Assembly (NCBI GenBank): GCA_963815475.1
Contig: CAWFHD010000003.1
Location: 5,890,001 to 5,954,000, forward strand
Reading direction: 5' to 3'
Length of the DNA stretch: 64,000 nt
Origin: Sulfopaludibacter sp963815475
GTDB lineage: Bacteria; Acidobacteriota; Terriglobia; Bryobacterales; Bryobacteraceae
Under the pieces are notes generated by a model that was given only the letters and a program-made list of their open reading frames with translations, was not told where the DNA came from and did no database searches. Positions 54,418 through 63,468 of this stretch are shown here, one piece after another. The position numbers and the translations under genes are program-made. How positions within the stretch are numbered: position 1 is the stretch's first letter; every line of letters starts with the position of its first letter.

Positions 54418-57387
54418 ATGAGACGGCACTTTCGATTCTTTCCGATCCTCGCGATCGCAACCGCTCATTCGCTTTGCGCGCAACAGCCCTCGTTCCGCAT
54501 CTTCAGTACTCAGGATGGCTTGGTCCGGAATTGGGTGACCAAGATCCACCGGGATTCCAAGGGCTATCTCTGGTTTTGCACGGTCGAGGGAAGCTCGCTT
54601 TTCGACGGTTACCGGTTCACCAACTTCTCGACCAGGGACGGCCTGCCGGGCCGGCTGGTGTCAGACATGATCGAGACTCAGCGGGGGGACTACTGGTTTG
54701 CCACCAACGCGGGCCTGGCGCGATTCCATAAAGACCATGGAAAGGCTCCAGCGTTCGACGCAGTTCGCGTCGGCGACAGTAGAGAGTCCAATACCGTTCA
54801 AGAGCTGCACGAGGGTCGCGATGGAACCATCTGGTGCGGCACGATGGCGGGCCTCTACAGCTTCCGGCCCCAGGATGGGGAACCACGTCCGCGTCTGACC
54901 CCTCTGGATGCCGCGGCTCCCCCGGAGGTGCTGGCTCTGGCGGAAGATTCGCGGCAAAACCTCTGGGTGGCCACACCGCAGGCACTTCTTCGGCGCCGTC
55001 CCAGCGGAGAAATTGATTCCCTGCCCATCTCCGGTACCGTGGCGCGCATCGAGTCTATGCTTGTTGACGGGCATGACCGCTTGTGGGCCGGTGGCTTCGG
55101 TGTGGCGGGCATTGACACCAAAACCGAGCCGCCGCGGGTACTAACGCGGGAAGCCATTCCCAGCAAGATACCGGGACGAATCAGTGTCTTCTACGAGGGC
55201 GAGCGCGGTGAGATCTGGATTGGCGGCAACAAAGGACTGGTCCGATTCCGTCCGGACGTCTCACCGCCGGATGTCCTGGCCTATACGCCTTCCGATGCGT
55301 TCCCCATCGGCCAGGTAGCAGCCCTCGAAGAAGATGTCCGGCACAATCTCTGGCTGGCAGTTGGAACGCGGGGAGTAATCCGAATCGCGGGCGGGGCGTT
55401 TGAGCATTTTAGCCGAGCCCAGGGTCTGGAATCGGACGAGGTGCTCGGTCTTGCGGAAAGCCTCCGAGGAACTCTTTATGCGATCACCGGACAGTGGACG
55501 CTCAATGAACTCCGTGGCCCACGCTTTGTTCCGATACCGCTTCGGGTGCCCATGTCCGGGTTTACCTGGGCTCTAGGCCAGACCGTTGTGCAAGATCGTG
55601 AGGGCGCCTGGTGGGCGGCGAGCGCCGCCGGAGTGGCGCGCTATGCAGCCACTATGGATGTCCGCGATCTGAAAGGGAAGGCGCCGGAGCAGGTCTACTC
55701 GGTTCGCGATGGGCTGCCCAGCTCAACAATTCTGCGAATTTTCCGGGATTCTCGCGACGACATTTGGGCCGGCACCAACGATGGTCTGGCTCATTGGACC
55801 CGCGCCACCGGCCGATGGCGAGCCTTTCGAACCGCCGACTTGATCCCCGGATCCGCAGTCGCAGCCTCGGCGGACGCGTTCGCGGAGGACGGTTCGGGCG
55901 ACGTGTGGGCCGGCATGCACCCGAGCGGCCTGGTTCGTTTCCGCGGAGTGGGACACCAGCTCTTCACCGATGGGGTTCCGCGCGGCAGCATCAATTCGCT
56001 GCTTTCGGATAGCCAGGGAAGATTGTGGATTGGGTCCAGCCAGGGCGGCGTCGGGCGGATGGACCATCCCTCGGCGGACCAGCCCCAGGTCCGCACTTAC
56101 GGCCTGGAACAGGGGCTTTCGAGCGAGCAGGTATTTTCCCTGGCTGAGGACAATGAAGGGCGGATTTATGTGGCAGGCGGGCGCGGCGTGGACCGGTTGG
56201 ACACCAAGACCACAACCCTGCACCACTTCACGTCGTCGAGCGGTCTTCCGCCCGGGGACACGCAGTTCCTCTTTCGCGATCGCCAAGGCAACATATGGTT
56301 CGCTTCGTTCTACGGTCTCGCGCGCTACCGGCCCGAGCCGGACCACACCTCAGATCCTCCTGCCCCGCTGCTTCGCGCCCTGCGCGTGGACGGCAACCCG
56401 TATCCGATTTCAGAGACGGGAGACCGAGTGGTGACTGGGATGGATCTTGCGCCTGGCCATAGCAATGTCGAAGTGGAATTTCGCGCGGTCAACTTCGATA
56501 TCGGCGAAGGTCTTCGCTACCAGTACTGGCTTGAGGGCGCCGACGACGATTGGAGCAAGCCCTCGGATGAGCAGACCGTGCGCTATGCGAACCTCGCTCC
56601 GGGCCATTACCGTTTTGCGGTTCGCAGCATCACAGAGTCTGGACGAATGAGTAACGGAGAGGCGAGTCTGACATTCCAGGTATTGCCGGTTTTCTGGCGG
56701 AGAAGCTGGTTTCTAGGGTTGGCGATGCTGGCGATCGTGAGCGGCGCGATATTCTTGCACCGGTATCGCCTGAATCATCTGCTGGCGCTGGAGCGGGTGC
56801 GTACGCGTCTTGCCAGCGATCTCCATGACGATTTGGGGGCTGGCCTGGCGGAGATTGCCATTCTGAGCGAAGTCGCGAAGCGCCAGGAACAGCCCCGGAC
56901 CATAGAATTGCTGGACGGCATTGCCGGCCGCGCCAGGTCTCTGCGCGAAGCAGTGACCGATATCGTTTGGACGGTGGATCCGCGCGAGGACTCTCTGGCC
57001 GATCTGGTGCTCCGCTTACGCCAAACCGCATTCACCATGCTCGAAAGCGAAGAGCGGAGCGTGGAGTTTCTGGCCCCGTCTGAAGAACTGCTCGCTGTCG
57101 AACTGGCGCCCGCCGTGCGCCGCCATGTGCTGCTGTTCTTCAAAGAGGTGGTAACGAACGTGGTGCGACACGCCGCGGCCACTGCGATCCGCGTGGAGAT
57201 TGAAACCGTTAAGGGACGTTTGCGGATCTCGATTCGCGACAACGGCCGCGGCTTCGATCTGCAGCAGCGTAATGTCGGCCGTGGCCTCAAGAGCATGGAA
57301 TATCGGGCCCGCGAGGTGCGCGGCAGTTTCAAGATGCAATCGGCGCTCGGAATGGGCGCCGAGATCGAACTAAGTCTTCCATTGTGA
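54418..57387 (+). CDS. Propeller-sensor histidine kinase (two-component regulator propeller, HisKA_3)
   Basis: About 989 residues. The start at 54418 gives a signal peptide (RRHFRFFPILAIATAHSLCA). The periplasmic sensor is two seven-bladed Reg_prop propellers (FSTQDGLVRNWVTKIHRDSK, FSTRDGLPGRLVSDMIETQ), then a Y_Y_Y domain (GHSNVEVEFRAVNFDIGEGL), a membrane helix (SWFLGLAMLAIVSGAIFLHR), the HisKA_3 phospho-acceptor His803 (ASDLHDDLGAGLAEIAI), and HATPase_c (VRHAAATAIRVEIE, IRDNGRGFDLQQRNVGRG). It senses an unknown periplasmic ligand and should phosphorylate the NarL-type regulator encoded upstream. Alternative start: TTG 54397. Confidence 0.92.
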   Translation: MRRHFRFFPILAIATAHSLCAQQPSFRIFSTQDGLVRNWVTKIHRDSKGYLWFCTVEGSSLFDGYRFTNFSTRDGLPGRLVSDMIETQRGDYWFATNAGLARFHKDHGKAPAFDAVRVGDSRESNTVQELHEGRDGTIWCGTMAGLYSFRPQDGEPRPRLTPLDAAAPPEVLALAEDSRQNLWVATPQALLRRRPSGEIDSLPISGTVARIESMLVDGHDRLWAGGFGVAGIDTKTEPPRVLTREAIPSKIPGRISVFYEGERGEIWIGGNKGLVRFRPDVSPPDVLAYTPSDAFPIGQVAALEEDVRHNLWLAVGTRGVIRIAGGAFEHFSRAQGLESDEVLGLAESLRGTLYAITGQWTLNELRGPRFVPIPLRVPMSGFTWALGQTVVQDREGAWWAASAAGVARYAATMDVRDLKGKAPEQVYSVRDGLPSSTILRIFRDSRDDIWAGTNDGLAHWTRATGRWRAFRTADLIPGSAVAASADAFAEDGSGDVWAGMHPSGLVRFRGVGHQLFTDGVPRGSINSLLSDSQGRLWIGSSQGGVGRMDHPSADQPQVRTYGLEQGLSSEQVFSLAEDNEGRIYVAGGRGVDRLDTKTTTLHHFTSSSGLPPGDTQFLFRDRQGNIWFASFYGLARYRPEPDHTSDPPAPLLRALRVDGNPYPISETGDRVVTGMDLAPGHSNVEVEFRAVNFDIGEGLRYQYWLEGADDDWSKPSDEQTVRYANLAPGHYRFAVRSITESGRMSNGEASLTFQVLPVFWRRSWFLGLAMLAIVSGAIFLHRYRLNHLLALERVRTRLASDLHDDLGAGLAEIAILSEVAKRQEQPRTIELLDGIAGRARSLREAVTDIVWTVDPREDSLADLVLRLRQTAFTMLESEERSVEFLAPSEELLAVELAPAVRRHVLLFFKEVVTNVVRHAAATAIRVEIETVKGRLRISIRDNGRGFDLQQRNVGRGLKSMEYRAREVRGSFKMQSALGMGAEIELSLPL

Positions 57388-57428
57388 GAAGTCGGTGTGC
57401 GTACGATTCCACACTTACTGGCGGCAAA

Positions 57429-57444
57429 TCGCATGTTTATGCGA
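57429..57444 (-). promoter_or_regulatory. Palindromic operator, copy 4 (inverted)
   Basis: TCGCAT-GTTT-ATGCGA lies 42 bp after the kinase stop and 208 bp before the S8 protease start. With its flanks (57427-57449) it is the exact inverted copy of 53355-53377. A further related stretch (TAACTCTA in the other orientation) adjoins both. Confidence 0.7.
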
Positions 57445-57651
57445 CTACCAACGTACTCACTCTCACCGTAGAGTTATTTCAGCCCTCATACTCGGAAGGA
57501 TTTCACAAACAGCCAACTGACCGGCGTGCGGCAATGAGCCCCGCGGCATGGCCTAACTTTCCTGACCCAGTCGCCGGGCTCTGGGAGCCTTCTGTCGCTT
57601 TAAAAGCCAGACAGCCAGAGTGAATTTGCCCTGGCGGGAACGACTGATTCA

Positions 57652-58500
57652 ATGGATCCGCTGACTTTGGTCGGGTTATTGCCGTTGATGCAGATTACCG
57701 AGGGTCGGCCCGAGGTCCGGATCGGACTCATCGATGGACCCGTGTCGAGCGATAACACAGCATTGGCCTGCCAACGAATCACGCCGATCGCGCGTGCCGC
57801 GGCTTGCACGCCCGGAAACGCCGCCTGCGCACATGGCACCTTCATCGCCGCGATCCTGTCGGCTAAACGGGAATCGTCCCCACGCGGCATCTGCCCGGGG
57901 TGCACACTGCTGGTGCGGCCCATCTTCGAGGAAGCCTCGACGGCCAGCGCCTCTCCAAGCGCTACGCCGGAAGAACTCGCGCGGGCGATGTTCGATTGTG
58001 TCGATGCGGGAGCTCGAATCCTCAACATCAGCGCGGCGCTGACGCAGTCGTCCTTCGAAGGAGAGCGCGTGCTCAATGACGCCATCAGCTATGTCGTCCG
58101 CCGCGATGTGATTGTCGTGGTGGCGGCAGGCAATCAGGGGACTGTCGGCGGAACCGTCCTAACCCGGCATACCGGACTCATTCCCGTGGTGGCCTATGAC
58201 CAGCAGGGAAAGCCTATGAGTTATTCGAACTTTGGCGCCACGATTGGCCGCCGCGGCGTGGGCGCATCCGGCGACCGGATCGACGGCATGGGGCCAGGCG
58301 GACAGCGGCTCACGATGGGTGGGACCAGCGTCGCGGTGCCCTTCGTTTCAGGCGCGATCGCGCTGCTTTGGTCGGTATTCCCGGCGGCAACCGCAACGGA
58401 CATAAGGCTGGCGGTCACCGGACCCCTTGCGCGGAGGCGCGCGAGCGTAGTGCCGCCATTGTTAGATGCCTGGGGAGCCTATCGGGCGATGAGGAGATGA
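57652..58500 (+). CDS. S8 (subtilisin-like) serine protease, PatA/PatG-type
   Basis: A 282-residue protease with no signal peptide, hence cytoplasmic. The catalytic residues are all present: Asp28 (GLIDGPVS), His61 (CAHGTFIAAIL), Asn161 (VAAGNQGT) and Ser226 (GGTSVAVPFVSG). It resembles the protease domains of cyanobactin PatA/PatG more than secreted subtilisins: it has no propeptide, and the domain starts within 20 residues. The next genes encode a CxxC protein and a PatG-like C-terminal protein, so this appears to be the separated protease half of PatG. It would cut the precursor leader. Confidence 0.88.
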   Translation: MDPLTLVGLLPLMQITEGRPEVRIGLIDGPVSSDNTALACQRITPIARAAACTPGNAACAHGTFIAAILSAKRESSPRGICPGCTLLVRPIFEEASTASASPSATPEELARAMFDCVDAGARILNISAALTQSSFEGERVLNDAISYVVRRDVIVVVAAGNQGTVGGTVLTRHTGLIPVVAYDQQGKPMSYSNFGATIGRRGVGASGDRIDGMGPGGQRLTMGGTSVAVPFVSGAIALLWSVFPAATATDIRLAVTGPLARRRASVVPPLLDAWGAYRAMRR

Positions 58501-58505
58501 AAATC

Positions 58506-58697
58506 ATGGAACCGAAAAAAACGGGCCCTGAACCATTTCGAGTGCGTCTGCCCGGCTTTCTCCACGAGGGAGAGATCGGTCTCGGCGACATCGTCCGCCA
58601 CGTTACCCGCGCGGCCGGCATTCAACCCTGCGGCGCCTGTGAACAGCGGCGGATCGCGCTGAATCGCCAGTTTGTTTTCACGGGACGCGGCCAATAG
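58506..58697 (+). CDS. 63-residue CxxC protein
   Basis: GAGGAG (58491-58496) lies 9 bp before ATG 58506. The product reads FRVRLPGFLHEGEIGLGDIV, then GIQPCGACEQRRIALNRQF. CGAC could be a redox pair or half a metal site. I recall similar small proteins (RLPGF..EIGLGD..., then CGGCERRA) near PatG-like genes in other bacteria, but cannot check this. It lies 5 bp after the protease stop and 36 bp before the PatG-like gene, so it is part of the maturation operon. Confidence 0.75.
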   Translation: MEPKKTGPEPFRVRLPGFLHEGEIGLGDIVRHVTRAAGIQPCGACEQRRIALNRQFVFTGRGQ

Positions 58698-58733
58698 ACC
58701 ATCGACAGTTCTTTCAGAAGAAAGAGGAGAAGT

Positions 58734-59648
58734 ATGGAACCGAACGATAAGCACGGGATCACCAGCCAAATTACCGGAGCCAGTCAGGCGCAGCTCATCA
58801 CACCCGCGGAGAACGGTGCGGAGGCAATTCCACCCTCAACCCAGACGCCTTGCCGCACCTGCAGCGGCGATTCTGGGTCCCCGTCGTACGTGTACGCACT
58901 CGGACGAATTGAGGCGCGCTTCCCGAAGCTGTCCGTGGAGAAGGAGTTCGCGCAGGCCACGGGACGAACTGAAACCACGGGGCAGACGGACCAGCAGGCC
59001 TTCCACAGCGTTCTTTCGCAGCCCGAGAACGTATATCTGGCTCGGCAGTTGTGCTGGGTGTTGACAGTTCAGGGCATGGAAACCTATCTGCTTTTGGCCC
59101 GGCATGCCTCTGATTACGACCGGCTGGTGGAAGCCGTGCGCCCACAGCCGAATCCAACCGACGTCGACGTGGTGATCGGAATTCTTGGAGACATTGCGCC
59201 GCCCGACATGTGTAACGGCCTCATGATTCCCACCCTCACCTTCGATCAGATCTACTCCTTCGATCGAAGTTCGTTGATCAAAGCCATACCCAAGCCGGAC
59301 AAGATGAAGGAAGACAAATTCACCGCGGCGGCCGAGGAGGTCTTCGACAGGATCCGGTGTATGACCGACAACGCCGGCGCCACCGACGAGCATCGCTCGC
59401 TGAACTACCTGGCCATGCGTTACCCCGGCATCTACGCCACCACGGCGGACCAGTACGGGCGTGATTGTTCACTGACCTCGGTCAACGTGCGGCCCTCCAC
59501 GTTGAGCGCCACGCGGCGTGTCGTCGAGGTCATATTCGCCTACACCAACCGCAATACCGATTTCACGGAAAAAATGTTCGTGCGCGTCGATGTGACCGAG
59601 GAGTTCCCCTTTCTGGTCACCAAGATGTCGCCATACTATGACCGCTAA
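58734..59648 (+). CDS. PatG-like (PatG_D/PatG_C) protein, without protease domain
   Basis: A 304-residue protein with AAGAGGAGAAG before its ATG. After a CRTC motif, PSYVYALGRIEARFPKLSVE, KEFAQATGRTETTGQTDQQ, YLARQLCWVLTVQGMETYLL, VEAVRPQPNPTDVDVVIG and IAPPDMCNGLMIPTLTFDQI match the non-protease C-terminal region of the cyanobactin maturation protein PatG. In PatG this part follows an S8 macrocyclase in the same chain; here the protease is a separate gene 230 bp upstream. The domain's role is unsettled in PatG. It may hold the precursor for the protease. Confidence 0.78.
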   Translation: MEPNDKHGITSQITGASQAQLITPAENGAEAIPPSTQTPCRTCSGDSGSPSYVYALGRIEARFPKLSVEKEFAQATGRTETTGQTDQQAFHSVLSQPENVYLARQLCWVLTVQGMETYLLLARHASDYDRLVEAVRPQPNPTDVDVVIGILGDIAPPDMCNGLMIPTLTFDQIYSFDRSSLIKAIPKPDKMKEDKFTAAAEEVFDRIRCMTDNAGATDEHRSLNYLAMRYPGIYATTADQYGRDCSLTSVNVRPSTLSATRRVVEVIFAYTNRNTDFTEKMFVRVDVTEEFPFLVTKMSPYYDR

Positions 59649-59668
59649 AAACTGAAAGGAAACTTGAA

Positions 59669-59929
59669 ATGACGATACCAGGATTCACCGCCGAGGCCTC
59701 AGTCTATGAAGGCGCCGGCCAATACCGCGCGCCCCTTATGCTTGGGACCCGCTCGACGCCCGGAATCAGTCCGGCCTACGCAACCACGGATCTCGCGTCC
59801 GGCGGACTCGATCCATGCCGCCTTTGCTCACGTATGACCGGCTGCGCTAAGAGCCGGTGCCTCTGCCGGTGCGATGGCGGTATTGCGATCTCGAACTCAC
59901 ACGCGCATTGCGGCTTCCTCTGCACCTAG
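59669..59929 (+). CDS. Candidate RiPP-like precursor 1 (PGFTAEA leader, 8 Cys)
   Basis: An 86-residue protein with GAAAGGAAA before the ATG. It starts MTIPGFTAEASVYEGAGQYR; the middle is Pro/Gly/Ser-rich; the C-terminal 40 residues hold eight Cys in CRLC, GC, CLCRC, HC and LC spacings. The N-terminus matches that of the next small protein (TPGFTAEA), while the rest differs, which is the typical leader/core pattern. It lies 20 bp after the PatG-like gene. Whether it is really cut or modified is not known; a metal-binding small protein is an alternative. Confidence 0.72.
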   Translation: MTIPGFTAEASVYEGAGQYRAPLMLGTRSTPGISPAYATTDLASGGLDPCRLCSRMTGCAKSRCLCRCDGGIAISNSHAHCGFLCT

Positions 59930-59961
59930 CAGAAGACTGTAGATGGAAAAGGAGATCGAAA

Positions 59962-60210
59962 ATGAAAAAGACGATGAGCACACCAGGATTTACCGCTGAA
60001 GCCGCCCTGATTAGTGGCGACGTCCGTTACCAGGCTTATACGGAAGCCGCGGTTTACGGGGGAGCCGTTCGACCTGCAGGTAGTCTGTTCTTCCCGAACC
60101 ACCCGGTCTATTGCCTGAAGTTCAGATGTATCCCCGATCCGGTTACGCTGCAATGTCATTGGGTGCACACCGTAGGCATCGTGAATCCGGCCACCGGTCG
60201 CTGTGAGTAA
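59962..60210 (+). CDS. Candidate RiPP-like precursor 2 (PGFTAEA leader, 4 Cys)
   Basis: An 82-residue protein with AAAAGGAG before ATG 59962. It begins MKKTMSTPGFTAEAALIS, sharing the TxPGFTAEA block with precursor 1. The C-terminal part (NHPVYCLKFRCIPDPVTLQC, then GRCE at the end) has four Cys. No other part resembles precursor 1. It is the last gene of the operon, before a strong hairpin. ATG at 59974 (MSTPGF) is a possible inner start. Confidence 0.72.
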   Translation: MKKTMSTPGFTAEAALISGDVRYQAYTEAAVYGGAVRPAGSLFFPNHPVYCLKFRCIPDPVTLQCHWVHTVGIVNPATGRCE

Positions 60211-60242
60211 GTTGCGGCGCGCATCTTCCGCTCTGTCCCGGC

Positions 60243-60278
60243 CGGCAGCGTGCGCGAATCGATCGCGCACGCCTGCCG
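60243..60278. terminator. Strong hairpin between precursor 2 and the convergent TonB receptor
   Basis: Arms CGGCA-GCGTGCGCGA and TCGCGCACGC-C-TGCCG pair over 15 bp with one bulge around ATCGA. It separates the plus-strand operon end (60210) from the minus-strand receptor stop (60337). No T-tract; probably a bidirectional terminator or RNA-protecting hairpin. Confidence 0.65.
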
Positions 60279-60336
60279 ATACGGAAATACTAGACTGGGT
60301 CGCACCGGCTCCAATCTGGCCGGTCGCTGACTCCTA

Positions 60337-63257
60337 TCAGAACTTCAACTTCGCCGATAGTTCGGCCTGCTGCAGGGTATTGTTGAGAACCCCCAGAATC
60401 CTGCCGAAGTTGGGAGAACTGGTAATTGTCGTATTGCCGCCGGCGGTCATCTGCCCGCTGGGCACACCCAGGTTTTCCGTGCCGAACACGTCGAATACCT
60501 GGATGCCGAGCTCGATACTGCGCTCGCCTTTGATGCGGAAAGGCCGCGTGAGCCGGAAATCCAAGCCGTTGTACCGGCTGCTGTCGATGGACGTGATTGG
60601 CGCGAGACCGAGTGTCGCCCGATAGCCATTCACAATATCCATGTTGAGGTTCCGGTTGCCCTGGTTGCGCGTCGTGCCGGGAACGAATTGGCGTATGCCA
60701 TCGGCATCCGTCGTGTTCGAGAAAGCGCTGAACGGAAGCGCGGAGCGCACGGTCCAAACAGCGCCGAAAGTGAAACCGGCAGGTAGTTGAACGATGCCAC
60801 TCGCAACCAGGTTATGACGGCGGTCGGCATTTGCCGGCCCCCAGTCCAGGCCGTAATTGGTTGCCGTGGTCACCTGGGCCTCGGCGTTGTCATCCTCGTT
60901 GCGGGCGAAGGTATACGACACCAGGAATTGGTACCGCCGGGCGAACCGTTTTTCGGCACGCACATACAACGCTGTGTATTTGGCCCGTCCGATCGGGTCG
61001 TGGTCGAGAATCCGATTGAACTGGGGATAGGGACGCACACCGTTGACCGGAAAGTTCAGGTCCACTACTCGGTAATCATGCACCGTGTGCTCGTAGACCC
61101 CGTCCACGTGGACCGAGAATTCGCGGGCGAGTACTCTCGAATAACCGAAATTGAATTGTTGAGAATAGGGGTTGCGGATTTTCGGGTCGAGGATCGTGGG
61201 GCTCGGCGCCGCCGTCGAGCAGAACTGAGTCGGCGTTTGCCCGCCGTAGGGATCGGGATACGCGGGCTTGTTGATCAGAACGGCGCACTGCGAGTAGTCG
61301 CGCAGCTCCGGAAAATTCTGCAGGGTCTGGATGTTCGCATAGTAAATGCCATACCCGGCACGAAAGACGTTCTTGCTATTGCCGAGGACATCCCAAGCCA
61401 GTCCGACGCGAGGGCCGAAATCCTTTTTCGAGCCGCGTTTTGAGGGATCGCCCATGCCGGGAATGGGCACGATTGCCGAGAACGGGCGGCCAGCCAGATC
61501 GCTCAGACTGAGATTTTCGTCGAACGTCCCGAACTCGCGATCCCAACGGAGACCCAGATTTACCGTGAGATTGCGGCGCACCTTCCATTCATCCTGGATG
61601 TACAGCCCAAGTTCCGTCGTATCGTCTCGTGTGTATACCGGAGGGAGCGTGGCTGTAAAGGTCAGTGCGTCGTTCGATGCAGCCAGCGCCGCCAGCGATG
61701 CGGGATCATTGGGGTTAAAGTAATGATCGTGCGCGAAGGTGTAAGTGCCCTTGTCTCCGGCGGGAGCATCGTCGCCGAAAGGCACGCGATTGACGTCGAT
61801 TCCGAACTTGATAGTGTGCTTCCCTTTCACGATGCTGACGTCGTCTTTGCCCTCCCATCGTGTTTCCACACCAACATCCGAATAACCGAAGCCATAAGTG
61901 AAGCTGGGAAAGTTGAGCTGTGTTTGCAACTGCGCGATGCGGTCCGAGGGATATTGTCCCAATTGCGTGAAAATCGGAACGCCCGACGGTCCAAGCTGGT
62001 AGGACGAATATGCGTATTGGAAGCGGGCTTCATTGACCACGGTGGCGGAAGGCGTCCACGTGTGTCCCACTACCAGGGAGTGGCGGGGGATCTGCCCGTC
62101 ATAGCAGGACGAGTAAGTGGATGCGCCGCACCCGTTCCACGTGATGAGGTTCCATTCCTGTGAGTAGCGCGCAAACAAAAGCTGGTCGTTGGTTAACTAT
62201 AATCCACGCGGGTATTGAACATCTGGTCGTGCTGGGGGCGGGAGTGCACTCCCTGAAAGACGCCATAGTCCTGGACGACCGCGGGATTGAGCGTGATATT
62301 GAACGATGTGGTCTGCTGGGTGCGTTCGTAGGCTACATAGAAGTGCAGCTTGTTGCGGACGATGGGGCCGCCGATGTCGCCGCCGTACTGATTGCGGCGG
62401 TAAGGCGCGCGGCTGAGCCCCACCTGGGCATCGGCTGCCTGCGTGAAAGGGTCGTCTCGATTAAAGATGGCATTGCGGACATAGTCGAATGCTTCTCCGT
62501 GGAACTGGTTGGTTCCGGTCCTGGTCACGATGTTGACAACCCCGCCCACAGAGAATCCGCCCTGGTCCGCGTTGTACTGCATCGTGTTCACTTTGAACTC
62601 TTCCACCGCGCCCATTGGGAAATTTTGCCGCGGCTCGCCCATCTCTGCCCAGGTATTCGTCACCCCATCCACCGTAAATCCGTTCGACCAATAGTGGCTG
62701 GCGCCGCCCATCTGGACGCTGTTGTAAAACGTGCGGGACGAATCCTGCGAAGTGCCGGGCAGCAATAGTGCGAGGTTGAGATATTGCCGGGTGTTGATTG
62801 GCAGATCGTTAATCTGCTGCGAATTCACCACCCCGGAAACCTCGCTTTTGCTGGTATCCACGATCGGGACCTCGCCCGTAACGGTAACCGCTTCCTGCGT
62901 TCCGCCGACCTCCAGTGGAATATCCCGATTCACTCGCATGCCGATGCTGACATCGAGCCCCGTGACCGTCGATGTAGCGAAGCCCGTGGCCGCCACTTTG
63001 AGCGAATATCGTCCCGGTGGCACGGGATAAAAGCGGTAGTGCCCTTCGGCATCGCTCAGGATGGTTCGGGCAACTCCCGTTCCTTCGTTCGTTAGAGTCA
63101 GGGTTGCGTTCGGAATAGCCGCCGCAGCCGGATCTTTGACAACGCCCTCCAGTTCGGCATCGACCGACTGGGCCATTCCAATACCTGCCATCAGGAGTGC
63201 CAGCACCAATGCGGCATTCCGAGGCGATCCATGGCGTTCCAGATTCTCAGAAGACAT
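60337..63257 (-). pseudogene. Oar-type TonB-dependent receptor with carboxypeptidase-regulatory domain, one frameshift
   Basis: Two minus frames make one ~970-residue outer-membrane receptor. Signal peptide (AALVLALLMAGIGMAQS), carboxypeptidase-regulatory domain (LEGVVKDPAAAAIPNATLTL), TonB plug (VNSQQINDLPINTRQYLNLA, GGFSVGGVVNIVTRTGTNQF) and, after 62195, the barrel (NLGLRWDREFGTFDENLSLS, ending LNNTLQQAELSAKLKF). The break at GGTTAACTAT (62191-62200) is solved by one more A, giving RVDYSLTNDQLLFARYSQEW. It may be intact if this is a sequencing error. It probably imports glycan or peptide fragments. Confidence 0.85.
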
Positions 63258-63468
63258 AAGTCCCCCTCCCGTATCCCCGAGGTGGAATCAAAGGCCTGCC
63301 GCGGCACGCGACATTGAGTGCGTCGGATCGGCCAGTTACAGCATTGTTGATCAACTATAAGGCTCAAGCAGCTATCCGTCAAGCCACCTGTTTACCGTTG
63401 TTACGGTCAGCGTGTCTTGTTTGGTTCTGCGGCCCGTTCGGGGTCTGGCGGGGTATACAATCTAACAC

